Shown: positions 1 through 8,627 of the stretch, piece by piece
Layout of the letters: the number at the start of each line of letters is the position of its first letter
How positions within the stretch are numbered: the first letter of the stretch is position 1
Source of the DNA: Streptomyces caniscabiei
GTDB lineage: Bacteria > Actinomycetota > Actinomycetes > Streptomycetales > Streptomycetaceae
Assembly: GCF_014930365.1 (NCBI RefSeq)
Contig: NZ_JABXWI010000004.1
Span: forward strand, 620,001-684,000
Direction: 5' to 3'
Length of the DNA stretch: 64,000 bases
Notes under the pieces: generated by a model
What the model was told of the DNA's origin: nothing
The model's input: only the letters and a program-made list of their open reading frames with translations
Database searches by the model: none
Program-made: the position numbers and the translations under genes

Positions 1-21
1 AGGAACGGGCCGGGGGAATGA

Positions 22-55
22 GGCAGCCCGACGTCGTCAGGAACGTCGGGCTGCC
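22..55 (-). terminator. Stem-loop terminator of the first sugar operon
   Basis: Perfect 12-bp inverted repeat (GGCAGCCCGACG at 22-33, its complement at 44-55) around a 10-nt loop. It lies about 30 bp beyond the stop codon of the last operon gene, at 88 on the minus strand. There is no U-tract, which is usual for high-GC actinobacterial terminators. Confidence 0.7.
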
Positions 56-87
56 GGTCTGTGCGGCCTGTGGCCGGGCGCGGGGGG

Positions 88-1941
88 TCAGGGGCGCAGC
101 GTCAGGGTCGGTTCGCCCCGGTCGTCGCCCGCCGGGTCACCGATCACGGCCGTGAACGCCTCCGTGCGGACCCTCAGCCCGTCCGCGACGCGGTCGAACG
201 TGGGGTCGAAGACCGCGCCGGACCCGCCGTAGCGGACGGCGAAGACGCTGAGGTCGTCCGGCGCATCCGGTGCGGGGGTGGCCTCGACGGCCGTGGAGGC
301 CACCAGGTGGGACCAGCCCTCGTCGGGGTTGCCGTAGCCGCGCGGGTCGGCGGCGAGGGCGAAGGCGGCGCGCTCCTGGGTGGTGTCGGCGCGGGCGTCG
401 AAGAACTCCGGGCCCTCGGCGGCCGGGTGGGTCAGCCACAGGTCGCCGGCCGAGGTCACGTCGGCGTCCGCGATCCGGCGCAGGCCCTGCGCGTCGTCCG
501 CCACGTACGGCAGTCCGGCGAGGAGGTACGGCGAGCCGGGCAGGCGTTCGACGGCGACGGTGGTCCACAGTCGGGTGCCGTCGGTGACGTACAGGGACTG
601 GACGTGCCGCAGGACGTGGTCGCGGGTGACGACGGGCTTGGTGACGAGCTTGGCCGCGAGGCCGTCGGCCCGGACGTCCCGGACCCGGGTCTCGCCCATG
701 GGCCGGCAGAGCAGGAACCCGTCGACGACCGGGCCGAAGCCGTGCTGGCGGTCGACGGCTGCGGGGAGGAGATAGGTCCCGTCGGCCTCGATCAGGGCGG
801 GCGTCATCCTGGAGTCGAAGGCGACGGAGACCCGGCCCGCCCGCAGCTGGTGCCGGACCGGCCGGGTGGACGGGGTGCGGTGCCAGGGTGTGGTGTCCTG
901 GATCTGCCAGACCAGCATCCACGCGAAGTGGCCGTCGACGCCGCCGTCCGGCTTGACCGCGTGCCGGCCCCATCGGGTGTCGCCCCGGTAGCGGCCCAGG
1001 TCGGCACCGACGCGGTGGCCGAAGTAGCGCAGGCCGAGCACGGACTCGAAGCCGGAGTGCTGTTCGCTGTAGCGGGGGCCGCCGTTGTCGAAGCCGCCGA
1101 CGGTGAGGCGTGCGTCGATGTAGCGGGCGACCGCCTCCCCGTCCTCGGCGAAGATCTCCTCGCCGCTCACCCGGTGGGCCTGGGCGAGGAACGACAGGGA
1201 GATGGGGCCGTAGTTGTTGTCGTAGGCGCCGCCGTGCTCGGGTGGGAGGAGGGCGCCCCGGTCGCGTACCCGGTGGGCGCGGATCTCGTCGGCGTACAGG
1301 GTGAGCGCCTGTGCGCGGATCCGTTCGCCGTCCTCGGGCGGAAGGTGGCGGGCGAGCATCAGGCCGCCGACGACGCAGCCGATGGCCTGGTTGCCGGCCT
1401 CCTGCGGGTTGAAGAAGGTCGCCTCGGTGAGCCAGCGCCAGTAGCCGCGGCTCATCTCCCGCAGTGCGCCGGTCTGTTCGTCGGTGAGGAGGCCCTCGGC
1501 GAGGTCGAGCAGGTTGACCGCCTGGAGCAGCGCCCATACCGTGCTCGGCCAGTCGCCGATCGGGTGGGCGCCGGGCGCCAGGGTGTAACGGGCGTACGGG
1601 AAGCCGGAGTCGCGCACCCTGAGGTTCGGGTAGCCGGGGTTGTCGTCGGTGAAGACGCGCTCCCGGAGGTGGAAGTCGGTGCTGCGGCCGACCGCCTCCG
1701 GCAGGCGCGGGTCCTTGGTGCGCTGCCAGGCGAGGGCGAGCAGGGAGGTGATGCCGAGGGAGGTGTCGCCGATGTCGTCGACGCAGTCGGGGTGTTCGAG
1801 GTTGCCCTCGGGCGTGATGCGCGCGAGGGCCTGTTCGACGACGCCGGTGAGGACCTCGTCGTACGCCTCGGGGCTGTCCGGCAGGTCGTGCAACGGGTCG
1901 AGCTGGCGCGGGAGATGCACGGGAGGGGGCGTGGGGCGCAC
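88..1941 (-). CDS. Probable polysaccharide lyase-like protein (alpha/alpha toroid), 617 aa
   Basis: Probably a cytoplasmic enzyme acting on oligosaccharides brought in by the adjacent importer; no signal peptide is visible. The N-terminal 350 residues are rich in helices with Trp/Tyr/His-rich turns, including GNQAIG near residue 180 and HGGAYDNNYG near 230. That pattern resembles heparinase- or alginate-lyase-type alpha/alpha toroids. The C-terminal half looks like the beta-sandwich that follows such toroids. I did not recognise a named family with certainty. The GTG start at 1941 was chosen because AAGGA lies about 10 bp upstream; a longer in-frame start at 2019 would run into the preceding gene. 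It is the last gene of a sugar-uptake operon, and an unsaturated-glycan lyase or hydrolase is an inference from that context. Confidence 0.6.
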   Translation of the reverse strand: MRPTPPPVHLPRQLDPLHDLPDSPEAYDEVLTGVVEQALARITPEGNLEHPDCVDDIGDTSLGITSLLALAWQRTKDPRLPEAVGRSTDFHLRERVFTDDNPGYPNLRVRDSGFPYARYTLAPGAHPIGDWPSTVWALLQAVNLLDLAEGLLTDEQTGALREMSRGYWRWLTEATFFNPQEAGNQAIGCVVGGLMLARHLPPEDGERIRAQALTLYADEIRAHRVRDRGALLPPEHGGAYDNNYGPISLSFLAQAHRVSGEEIFAEDGEAVARYIDARLTVGGFDNGGPRYSEQHSGFESVLGLRYFGHRVGADLGRYRGDTRWGRHAVKPDGGVDGHFAWMLVWQIQDTTPWHRTPSTRPVRHQLRAGRVSVAFDSRMTPALIEADGTYLLPAAVDRQHGFGPVVDGFLLCRPMGETRVRDVRADGLAAKLVTKPVVTRDHVLRHVQSLYVTDGTRLWTTVAVERLPGSPYLLAGLPYVADDAQGLRRIADADVTSAGDLWLTHPAAEGPEFFDARADTTQERAAFALAADPRGYGNPDEGWSHLVASTAVEATPAPDAPDDLSVFAVRYGGSGAVFDPTFDRVADGLRVRTEAFTAVIGDPAGDDRGEPTLTLRP

Positions 1942-1990
1942 GGGGATCAGTCCTTCATGCCTGGGGTGGCCATGGAGTGGTTCGTCGGGG

Positions 1991-3709
1991 TCACACGGCG
2001 GGTGCGGGCCGGCGGGCACGCAGTGCGACGGTCAGTGTCTGTGGGCCGATCCCACCTAGGTAGACGCGGTTCCCGGTCGTCGCGTCGGTGCCGCCCACCA
2101 CGGTGTGGTCCTGGCCCGGGTCGTACCGAAGTATGTCGCTCCGGTCCGGCCCGGCGAGCGGTTCTCCTGCCTCGACATCGGCCTCGACCCGGATCTCGTC
2201 GTCGCCGACGCGGTAGGTCAACGGCTCGGTCGTCAGGCACCAGCTTCCGTCGCCGAGCGGTACGGCGCCCTGCGGCTCGCCGCCCGGGCGGAAGGTCAGT
2301 TCGAGGGCCCAGGGCACCGATGGACCGCTGATGTCGATCCGCAGGTCAGCCCCGTCCTCCCGCAGGGCGACCTCGACTCGGGTCGTGTGGGAGACCTCGT
2401 CCTGGGGGCGGTCGGGGAAGGCCATCGCCGCAGAGAAGCGGCCCTCGTCCACCAGGCGGTAGGCGCCGTCGTCGCGCCTCCGGTCCTTCGGGAGCGGCTG
2501 GTAGTAGGCGGTTGTGAGGGTTTGGGTGAGCCGGTACCGGTTGTCGGCGAGCTGTTCCATGTCGGCGGCACGGAACGGGCCCAGGTCGAAGAACACCCGT
2601 GAGAGGCGGACCGCGTCGAGGACGGCGGCACCGGCGAACAGGCGCAGGAAGGTGGGGTTGCAGGCGAGGCCCGAGCGGATGCGCCGGTGCTCGGGCACGT
2701 CGGAGCCGCCGTACACCACGGTGTGCGCGGTGGCCGAGACATGTGCGGCGAGGCGTGCGGTGCGGAGGTACCGGTCGCGCGGGAGCTTCTCCGCGTCCGG
2801 GGCCGGCAGGGCGCGGCACAGATCCGGGGTGAGGAGGGTCTGGGCGAGCAGGTCGGGGTCCTTGATGCCGTCGGCGGCCGCCAGGCGGGCCGCGCGGGCG
2901 AAGTCGCCCCGGCCGGTACGGATCGCGAGCAGCCGGTAGTGCGGCAGGTAGGGCCACAGCGCGAACGAAAGCTTCTGGTCCTGGCGGCGCGAGTGGACGG
3001 TCTCCACCATGCCGTCCGGCCTGATCAGGTCCAGGGTCGTGGCGAGGTTGCGTTCGACGGCGTCCAGCAGGTCGGTACGCCCGAGCACCTCGGCCAGCAA
3101 CAGCAGCGCCGGGTTGGTGACGATCGAGGCGTAGACGGCGCTGCGTTCCGAGTACAGGCCGTCCGCGTCGATGTCGACGCCCTCGGCGAGCCACTGCTCG
3201 ACCCGGTCGAGCAGCCGGTCGTCGGGGAACGACCGGTGCAGCCGGGCCAGCGCCGCGCTCAGCTCCCAGCGGTGGTTCGGGGTGTGCACTCCGCCGGTCA
3301 GGAGGCTGCCGGAGGCGGCGCCCGCGATGTCGGCGAGCACGGCCGTGACCTCACGCAGTTCCCGTCCCCCGCCGGCGGCGAGGACGTGCGCGTCGCACAC
3401 GTCGTTGACGGTGAAGGCGGAGTCCGGCGGCGACTGCACGTTGTCGCTGCCGGCGAAGAGGCCGGAGGCCGTCTGCACGGCCCGCAGGGCACGCAGGTGA
3501 GTCAGCGCGGCGGCGACGGCCCGCTCGCTGCCGTGCAGGGCCGAGGCCGGGGAACGGTAGGCCGCGACCAGTGTCTTCACCCGCCGCGCCAGACCACGGT
3601 GCGGCACACCGGCGGGTTCACCGTCGGGGTCGGCGGCGAGCGGGCCGGCCGTCCGGTCGGCGGCGCGGGCCGCCGACCGGACGAACTCGTGGTCGAGCGG
3701 GGAAGGCAA
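1991..3709 (-). CDS. Probable polysaccharide lyase/heparinase-like protein, 572 aa
   Basis: Second putative carbohydrate-active enzyme of the operon, without a signal peptide. The N-terminal region is helical with motifs such as PNHRWE (about residue 160) and DADGLYSERS (about 195), placed as in alpha/alpha-toroid polysaccharide lyases. The C-terminal 200 residues are rich in predicted beta strands. The most likely start is TTG at 3709, preceded by AAGGAC and only 2 bp from the upstream permease stop, which implies translational coupling. Family membership is an inference from motif shape; the substrate is unknown. The neighbouring gene (88-1941) looks like a distant relative or partner with a different specificity. 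Confidence 0.6.
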   Translation of the reverse strand: MPSPLDHEFVRSAARAADRTAGPLAADPDGEPAGVPHRGLARRVKTLVAAYRSPASALHGSERAVAAALTHLRALRAVQTASGLFAGSDNVQSPPDSAFTVNDVCDAHVLAAGGGRELREVTAVLADIAGAASGSLLTGGVHTPNHRWELSAALARLHRSFPDDRLLDRVEQWLAEGVDIDADGLYSERSAVYASIVTNPALLLLAEVLGRTDLLDAVERNLATTLDLIRPDGMVETVHSRRQDQKLSFALWPYLPHYRLLAIRTGRGDFARAARLAAADGIKDPDLLAQTLLTPDLCRALPAPDAEKLPRDRYLRTARLAAHVSATAHTVVYGGSDVPEHRRIRSGLACNPTFLRLFAGAAVLDAVRLSRVFFDLGPFRAADMEQLADNRYRLTQTLTTAYYQPLPKDRRRDDGAYRLVDEGRFSAAMAFPDRPQDEVSHTTRVEVALREDGADLRIDISGPSVPWALELTFRPGGEPQGAVPLGDGSWCLTTEPLTYRVGDDEIRVEADVEAGEPLAGPDRSDILRYDPGQDHTVVGGTDATTGNRVYLGGIGPQTLTVALRARRPAPAV

Positions 3710-3711
3710 GG

Positions 3712-4614
3712 TCAGTCCTTCAGTCCGGCGTTGATGTCGGCGTTCATGACGTACTTCTGGAAGACCAGGAAGACGACGATCAGCGGAACCATGGAGATGA
3801 CCGAACCGCCGAGCAGCACCGACCAGTTGATGTTCTGCGCGCCGACGAGGCTCTGGATGCCGATCTGCACGGTGAACTTCTCGGGGTCGTTCAGCATCAG
3901 CAGCGGCCAGATGTAGTCGTTCCACCGCCACTGGAACGACAGGATGGCGAGCGTCAGCATGATGGGCCGGGAGAGCGGCACCATGATCCGCAGGAAGATC
4001 GACAGCTCTTTCGCGCCGTCGATGCGGGCGGCCTCGATGAGTTCGTCGGGGACCGTCAGGAAGAACTGGCGGAACATGAAGCAGCCGGTCGCGGTGAGCA
4101 GGGCCGGGAGGATGATGCCGGAGAGCGAGTTGTAGAAGCCGAGGTCGCGGACGACCAGGAACAGCGGGGCGAGCATGACCTCGGCCGGCAGCATCGTGGT
4201 GGCCAGGATGCAGAGGAAGAACGCCTTGAGCCACTTGTTGTCGTACTTGGCCAGCGCGTACCCGGTGCAGCAGCTGACTCCCACCGTGAGGATCGTCGCG
4301 ATCACACACACGATGGTCGTGTTGATGAAGTACTCGGAGAAGTTGGCGCTCGCCCACGCCTCCTTGTAGCCCGACACGGTCGGGTTGTCGGGGAACACCG
4401 TCAGGGGGAGGGAGAACAGGTCTCCCGCCGGTTTGAAGGAGCTGAGGACGAACCACAGCACCGGCACCCCGTAGAGGGCCGCGAGGATCCACAGCAGTGT
4501 CGTCGGGGCGATCGCGCGCCGAAGCCCACCGGTGGCCGAGCCGCGGGACCGCTTCATTCGGACGGGTCGTCCGGGCCCGGCGTCGACCTTGCGTGGCATG
4601 TCTGTGGTTGTCAT
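3712..4614 (-). CDS. Carbohydrate ABC transporter permease (CUT1, second permease), 300 aa
   Basis: Inner-membrane subunit of an ABC sugar importer of the MalG type. It has an N-terminal cytoplasmic tail of about 35 residues, then six hydrophobic segments. The EAA loop that docks the ATPase is visible as ELIEAARIDGAKELSIFLRI around residue 195. Its ATG overlaps the stop of the upstream permease (ATGA at 4611-4614), and its own stop lies 2 bp from the next gene. No ATPase gene is in the operon, so a shared MsiK-type ATPase encoded elsewhere is likely, as is common in Streptomyces. The substrate cannot be read from the sequence. Confidence 0.93.
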   Translation of the reverse strand: MTTTDMPRKVDAGPGRPVRMKRSRGSATGGLRRAIAPTTLLWILAALYGVPVLWFVLSSFKPAGDLFSLPLTVFPDNPTVSGYKEAWASANFSEYFINTTIVCVIATILTVGVSCCTGYALAKYDNKWLKAFFLCILATTMLPAEVMLAPLFLVVRDLGFYNSLSGIILPALLTATGCFMFRQFFLTVPDELIEAARIDGAKELSIFLRIMVPLSRPIMLTLAILSFQWRWNDYIWPLLMLNDPEKFTVQIGIQSLVGAQNINWSVLLGGSVISMVPLIVVFLVFQKYVMNADINAGLKD

Positions 4615-5531
4615 CGGTTCTCCACCCGCCGGTTGACCATCATCTGGATGAGCGCGACGGCCATCAGGATGAGCATGAGCACGAACGACGCGGCGCTCGC
4701 GTAGCCGATCTGGCCTGACTTGAAGCCCGTCTGGTAGATGTACTGGACCAGCAGGTTGTTCGACGTTCCGGGGCCACCGTTGTTGAGGGAGGCGAACACC
4801 GCGTATTCCTTCATCGCGTGGATCGTGTTGAGCAGGATGACGATGAAGGACGTGGGGGCGATGCTCGGCAGGGTGATGCTGAAGAACTGGCGCCATGGGC
4901 CGGCGCCGTCGAGCGCGGCCGCCTCGTAGTACGACGTCGGGACGTTCTTGATCGCCGCGATGAACAGCAGCATGGAGAAGCCCGTCCAGGCCCAGGCCGC
5001 CGCGACCACGACCACGAGCAGTGACAGGTCCGCGTTCGACTGCCAGGGGACGGCGCTTCCGCCGACCTTCTCGATGAAGTAGTTGACCAGTCCGAAGTTC
5101 TCACCGAACAGCCAGCGCCACAGGACACCCACGATGATGGGCGACAGCAGCCACGGGATGAAGAAGAAGATGCGGGCGACCGACGCGCCCTTGGCGTGCT
5201 TGCTCACCAGCACGTTGGCGATGAGCAGCGAGAGCACGAAGTTCAGCGGGACGAAGAGCACCGTGTACAGCAGCGTGCGGGTCGTCGCGGCGTAGAAGGT
5301 CGAATCCCCGAGCAGCTTCTGGTAGTTGTCCAGTCCGACGAACTGGAACGCCCCCACGCCCGTGTAGTTCGTGAAGGAGTAGACGAGCCCGATCACCGCC
5401 GGCCAGACGAAGAACAGCGCGAAGAGCACGACGTTGCCGGAGATGAGGACGAGCGGTGCGAGGGTGTACTTGCTTCGTCTCCTGGGCGGGCTCACGGACA
5501 CGTCCGAAGCGTCCGGGGCGCGTTTGGTCAT
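4611..5531 (-). CDS. Carbohydrate ABC transporter permease (CUT1, first permease), 306 aa
   Basis: MalF-type membrane subunit, the heterodimer partner of the permease encoded next to it. It has a short basic N-terminus, six predicted membrane segments and an EAA loop (TSYYEAAALDGAGPWRQFF near residue 220). Start ATG at 5531 is the only good candidate. The gene is separated from the binding-protein gene by about 130 bp holding a strong stem-loop, which probably lets the binding protein be made in excess of the permeases. Confidence 0.93.
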   Translation of the reverse strand: MTKRAPDASDVSVSPPRRRSKYTLAPLVLISGNVVLFALFFVWPAVIGLVYSFTNYTGVGAFQFVGLDNYQKLLGDSTFYAATTRTLLYTVLFVPLNFVLSLLIANVLVSKHAKGASVARIFFFIPWLLSPIIVGVLWRWLFGENFGLVNYFIEKVGGSAVPWQSNADLSLLVVVVAAAWAWTGFSMLLFIAAIKNVPTSYYEAAALDGAGPWRQFFSITLPSIAPTSFIVILLNTIHAMKEYAVFASLNNGGPGTSNNLLVQYIYQTGFKSGQIGYASAASFVLMLILMAVALIQMMVNRRVENR

Positions 5532-5611
5532 CTTGCTGACTCCGTGCTGGTGGAATGGGTTCCTGGAGGCTCAGGCCATGGGCCCGGCATCACATGGGTG
5601 GGATCCGCGGG

Positions 5612-5645
5612 CCCGGGCGGCGGGGTCGGGACTCCGCCGCCCGGG
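5612..5645 (-). terminator. Intra-operon stem-loop between binding protein and permease genes
   Basis: Perfect 12-bp arms (CCCGGGCGGCGG at 5612-5623 and complement at 5634-5645) with a 10-nt loop. It starts 16 bp after the binding-protein stop (minus strand). Such hairpins commonly protect the upstream mRNA or partly terminate transcription, raising binding protein over permease; that role is inferred. Confidence 0.6.
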
Positions 5646-5660
5646 ACTGCCAATCCGTGA

Positions 5661-6986
5661 TCAGCCGCCGACCTGCTGGTTGTAGCCGTCGACGATGTTC
5701 TGCAGGGCCTTGTCGGACGACTGCTCGCCGTTGATCGCCTTGCCGAGCTCCGCCTTGGTCGGGTCGTCGGCGAGGCTCTTGCCCTTCAGCACCCAGTTCG
5801 TCTGCGCGCTGTTGAAGTAGCCGGAGATGGGGTCGTACAGCGGGATGGACTCGTTGTAGAGCTTGAACGCCGCCTGCGCCGCCTCGGACTTGAAGGGGTA
5901 CTTCGGGTTCAGACCGCTCTCGACCGGCAGGAAGCCCGACGTCTCGCACAGGGTCTTGTAGTGGTCGGGCTCGTACAGCCAGGACAGGAACTTCTTCGCG
6001 GCGGCGGCCGCGTCGGCGTTGTTGTTGAAGCCGACCGTCATGCCGCCGCTGTTGACGTCACTGGCCTGCACCGGCTGGGCGGGGGTCGGGACGCTCGCCC
6101 ACTCGAACTTGGTGATGCTCTCCGAGTAGGCGGCGACCTGCCACACACCGGACCAGTAGGCGACGACGTCACCGCTCTGGAACATGGCCGACGGGTCGGC
6201 GCCGCTGGTCCACACCGACTTCGGCATGGTCTTGTCGTCGTTCCAGCCGACGAAGGTCTTCACGGCCTTCTTGGTCGCCGCGTCCACCGAGAACTTGCCG
6301 GCGTCGTCGGCGTGGACGTACTTGCCGCCCATCTCGTAGACCATGGCGCGCAGCCGGGACGGCGACTGGTCGAAGGTCAGGGAGTACTTGGCCTTGGTCT
6401 TCTCCCGGACCTCGTTCGCCGCCTTGATGAACTCGTCCCAGGACCAGGTCTTGTCGGGCGAGGTCGGGTAGTCGACGCCGGCCTTCTCGAACAGCGACTT
6501 GTTGATGAACATGCCGGACGCGGTGACGTCCGAGGGGATGGACAGCACCTTCCCGGAGGAGTCCTTGGCGACGAAGTTGGCGTTGATCTTGTTCGTCTTG
6601 TTGTTGGCGATGTCGCTGAGGTCGATCAGCTTGTTCGACCAGATCGGGTCGAGCGCCGGCACGGCCGCCACGTCGGGCAGCGAGTTCGCCTGCGCGGAGT
6701 TGCGCAGCTTCGTCGCGTAGCCGTCGTAGGGGATGTTGACGAGCTTGACCTTGACGCCCGTCTCCTTCTCGTACTGCGCCACCATCTTCTTCCAGCCCGC
6801 GTCCTGCCCCGGAACCGTGGAGATCCAGAACGTCAGCGACTTGGAGGTACCGCCCGAGTCGGAATCCCCTCCTCCGCAGGCGGAGAGCAGCAGGGCGGCC
6901 GCCGAGACACCGGCAGCGAGGGGAACCAGGCGGCGCACACCGCCGCGGCCGAGTCGGCGGGAGCGCCGCACACCCACAGTGGTCAT
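5661..6986 (-). CDS. Sugar ABC transporter substrate-binding lipoprotein, 441 aa
   Basis: Extracytoplasmic receptor of the importer. The N-terminus is basic (VRRSRRLGRGGVRR), followed by a hydrophobic segment and a lipobox LLLSAC at about residues 33-38, so it should be lipid-anchored at Cys38. The mature part has the family-1 solute-binding pattern (LTFWISTVPGQD at the start, VVAYWSGVW in the middle, AKKFLSWLYEPDH near the end). The ATG at 6986 was chosen because it begins the signal peptide and has AAGGGATCGAAG just upstream. It is the first gene of a five-gene operon. The substrate is unknown; the downstream lyase-like genes suggest an oligosaccharide. Confidence 0.93.
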   Translation of the reverse strand: MTTVGVRRSRRLGRGGVRRLVPLAAGVSAAALLLSACGGGDSDSGGTSKSLTFWISTVPGQDAGWKKMVAQYEKETGVKVKLVNIPYDGYATKLRNSAQANSLPDVAAVPALDPIWSNKLIDLSDIANNKTNKINANFVAKDSSGKVLSIPSDVTASGMFINKSLFEKAGVDYPTSPDKTWSWDEFIKAANEVREKTKAKYSLTFDQSPSRLRAMVYEMGGKYVHADDAGKFSVDAATKKAVKTFVGWNDDKTMPKSVWTSGADPSAMFQSGDVVAYWSGVWQVAAYSESITKFEWASVPTPAQPVQASDVNSGGMTVGFNNNADAAAAAKKFLSWLYEPDHYKTLCETSGFLPVESGLNPKYPFKSEAAQAAFKLYNESIPLYDPISGYFNSAQTNWVLKGKSLADDPTKAELGKAINGEQSSDKALQNIVDGYNQQVGG

Positions 6987-7218
6987 CTTCGATCCCTTTT
7001 TTTCGGTAGGGGACGGAGCACGGCGCCGACCGAGGCGGCACGGGTGCATTTTGCAGGAAGGCTGCTTTCCGGGGGGCGCGGCCTCGCCCGGCCGCGTCGT
7101 CCACGCGGGGCGGTATCCCCGGCCGTTCAGGCCGTCACCGCACGGGCACGCCCTCGTGCGGTTGCCGTACTTCAGTACAGGCGGGACGCTCGCCCCAAGC
7201 CGGCGTCCCGGCCGACTT

Positions 7219-7233
7219 AGAAAGCGCTTGTCC
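7219..7233. promoter_or_regulatory. Possible LacI-type operator with AAGCGCTT core
   Basis: Perfect 8-bp palindrome AAGCGCTT (7222-7229) in the context AGAAAGCGCTTGTCC, within the 275-bp region upstream of the binding-protein gene. LacI-family sugar repressors often bind A/G-rich arms around a central CG like this. No LacI gene is in the window. The rest of 6987-7261 shows only short palindromes (GTAC-TTCA-GTAC near 7170). Confidence 0.4.
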
Positions 7234-7261
7234 GGACATTGGCAGATGCCGGTGGAGTCCG

Positions 7262-8383
7262 TCAATGCTTCACCCCCGCGCCTCCGGTCACGGTTTGGAT
7301 TCCCCGGGCCACGGCCAGCCGACTGGCCCCCACGACGGTGCCGCTGTCGCCGAGCGCGCTGCTCACGACCTCGGTGGGCCAGCTCAGCCGGGCCAGTTCG
7401 GCCCGTACGCCGGGCAGCAGCCGGGGCTTGGAGCCCACGGCACCGCCCAGCACGATCAGGCCGGGGTCCAGGACGGCGGTGGCCGCCGCGGCGAGTCTGC
7501 CCACGTCGGCGGCGTGCCGGCCGACGACGGCGCACGCCGTGGCGTGCCCCTCCTCGGCCAGTGCGAACAGCCCGTCGACGGTGTCGGGGCAGGCGCCGTC
7601 CGCGCCCTGCCAGGCGTCCGCCGCCCGGCGCAGCAGGGAACCCGCTCCTATGTGGGCCTCCAGGCCCTCGTGGCGGGGTTCGCGGTCGGCGTCCCACGGG
7701 TAGGGCAGCCGGGCCACCTCACCGGCGGCGCCGTTCGCGCCGCGCAGCACCTGGCCGCCGATGACGACACCGAGACCGATGCCGACACCGATGCGCAGAT
7801 AGCCGAAGGTGTCCCGGCCCCGGGCCGCGCCTTCGTGCAGCTCGGCGAGGGCGGCGCAGTTCACGTTGTTCTCGACGTGCACGGGGACGCCGGGCGGGAG
7901 GGTCACGGTCAGGGCGTCGAAGATGGGCCCCGCCTTGGCGGTGGCGGGGCGGACGGCCGTGCCCTCCCGGCTCTGGACGGTGACATCGCCCACGGCGACG
8001 ACGATGGCGCGCAGCGGCGCCCCGGGCGACAGCCCGGAGAGCGCGTCGGCGACCACGTCGACGGTCTCCGCGCGCAGCCCGGTGCCCTCGGCCAGCAGGG
8101 TGCCGTCCAGGGCGCAGACCCGGACCCGGGTGACGCTCGGGCCGAGGTCGACGGCGAGGACCGCGCCGGCGGCGGGACCCAGGTCGTATACGGCCGCCGA
8201 CCTGCCGGTTCCGCCGTTGAGGGTGCCCGAGCGGGCGGCCAGACCGGCCGCCTCCAGCTCGGCCACGGCGGTGGAGACGGTCGGCTTGGAAAGGCGGGCC
8301 CCGGTGGCCAGTTGCGGGCGGGTGGCGGTGCTCGACGCGGCCAGTACGGCGAAGACAGCGCGGGCGCTCTCGCTCAGTTGCAT
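7262..8383 (-). CDS. ROK-family transcriptional repressor, 373 aa
   Basis: DNA-binding sugar-responsive regulator. An N-terminal winged helix (residues 5-65, recognition region RLSKPTVSTAVAELEAAG) is followed by a ROK sugar-kinase-like fold: AVDLGPSVTRVRV, VENNVNCAALAE and IGVGIGLGVVIGG are visible. The usual ROK zinc cluster (CxCGxxGCxE) is absent, so it may be a non-zinc member. Start ATG at 8383 has GGGGAGAG upstream; an earlier in-frame start at 8419 lacks a ribosome site. It sits between a sugar importer operon on the same strand and a sugar kinase gene read divergently, and most likely controls both through the palindrome at 8462-8485. Confidence 0.9.
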   Translation of the reverse strand: MQLSESARAVFAVLAASSTATRPQLATGARLSKPTVSTAVAELEAAGLAARSGTLNGGTGRSAAVYDLGPAAGAVLAVDLGPSVTRVRVCALDGTLLAEGTGLRAETVDVVADALSGLSPGAPLRAIVVAVGDVTVQSREGTAVRPATAKAGPIFDALTVTLPPGVPVHVENNVNCAALAELHEGAARGRDTFGYLRIGVGIGLGVVIGGQVLRGANGAAGEVARLPYPWDADREPRHEGLEAHIGAGSLLRRAADAWQGADGACPDTVDGLFALAEEGHATACAVVGRHAADVGRLAAAATAVLDPGLIVLGGAVGSKPRLLPGVRAELARLSWPTEVVSSALGDSGTVVGASRLAVARGIQTVTGGAGVKH

Positions 8384-8447
8384 GCTCTCCCCAGTCGTAC
8401 CGCGATCATGCGGCCGCACGGTCGTGCGGTGTCCGGCGTCGTAACCC

Positions 8448-8485
8448 TTGACGCACTCTTATTCGTTAGTTAATTTCCTAACGAA
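8448..8485 (+). promoter_or_regulatory. Promoter overlapped by perfect inverted repeat (putative ROK operator)
   Basis: A sigma-70-like promoter is readable: TTGACG at 8448-8453, 17-bp spacer, TAATTT at 8471-8476. Over it lies a perfect inverted repeat, TTCGTTAG (8462-8469) and CTAACGAA (8478-8485), 8-bp arms with 8-bp spacer. Its position between the ROK gene and the kinase gene and over the -10 box fits a repressor operator. The remaining 140 bp before the kinase start show nothing else. Confidence 0.65.
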
Positions 8486-8627
8486 GTCAAGCGGTACTCG
8501 CCTACCGCATCGCCAGAGGCCCGTCCCGGGGCTTCACGAGCACCCCCCACAGACCCTGTGTGTCCATGCACGGTTTCGCCCGGCCGTCGCTGCGCCCAAC
8601 GCAACGCAACGACGAAAGAGGCGTCAC

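Noticed and set aside
61..2331. Long + strand frame opposite the lyase-like genes
   Set aside because: Antisense shadow of the sugar operon; no recognisable domain or ribosome site.
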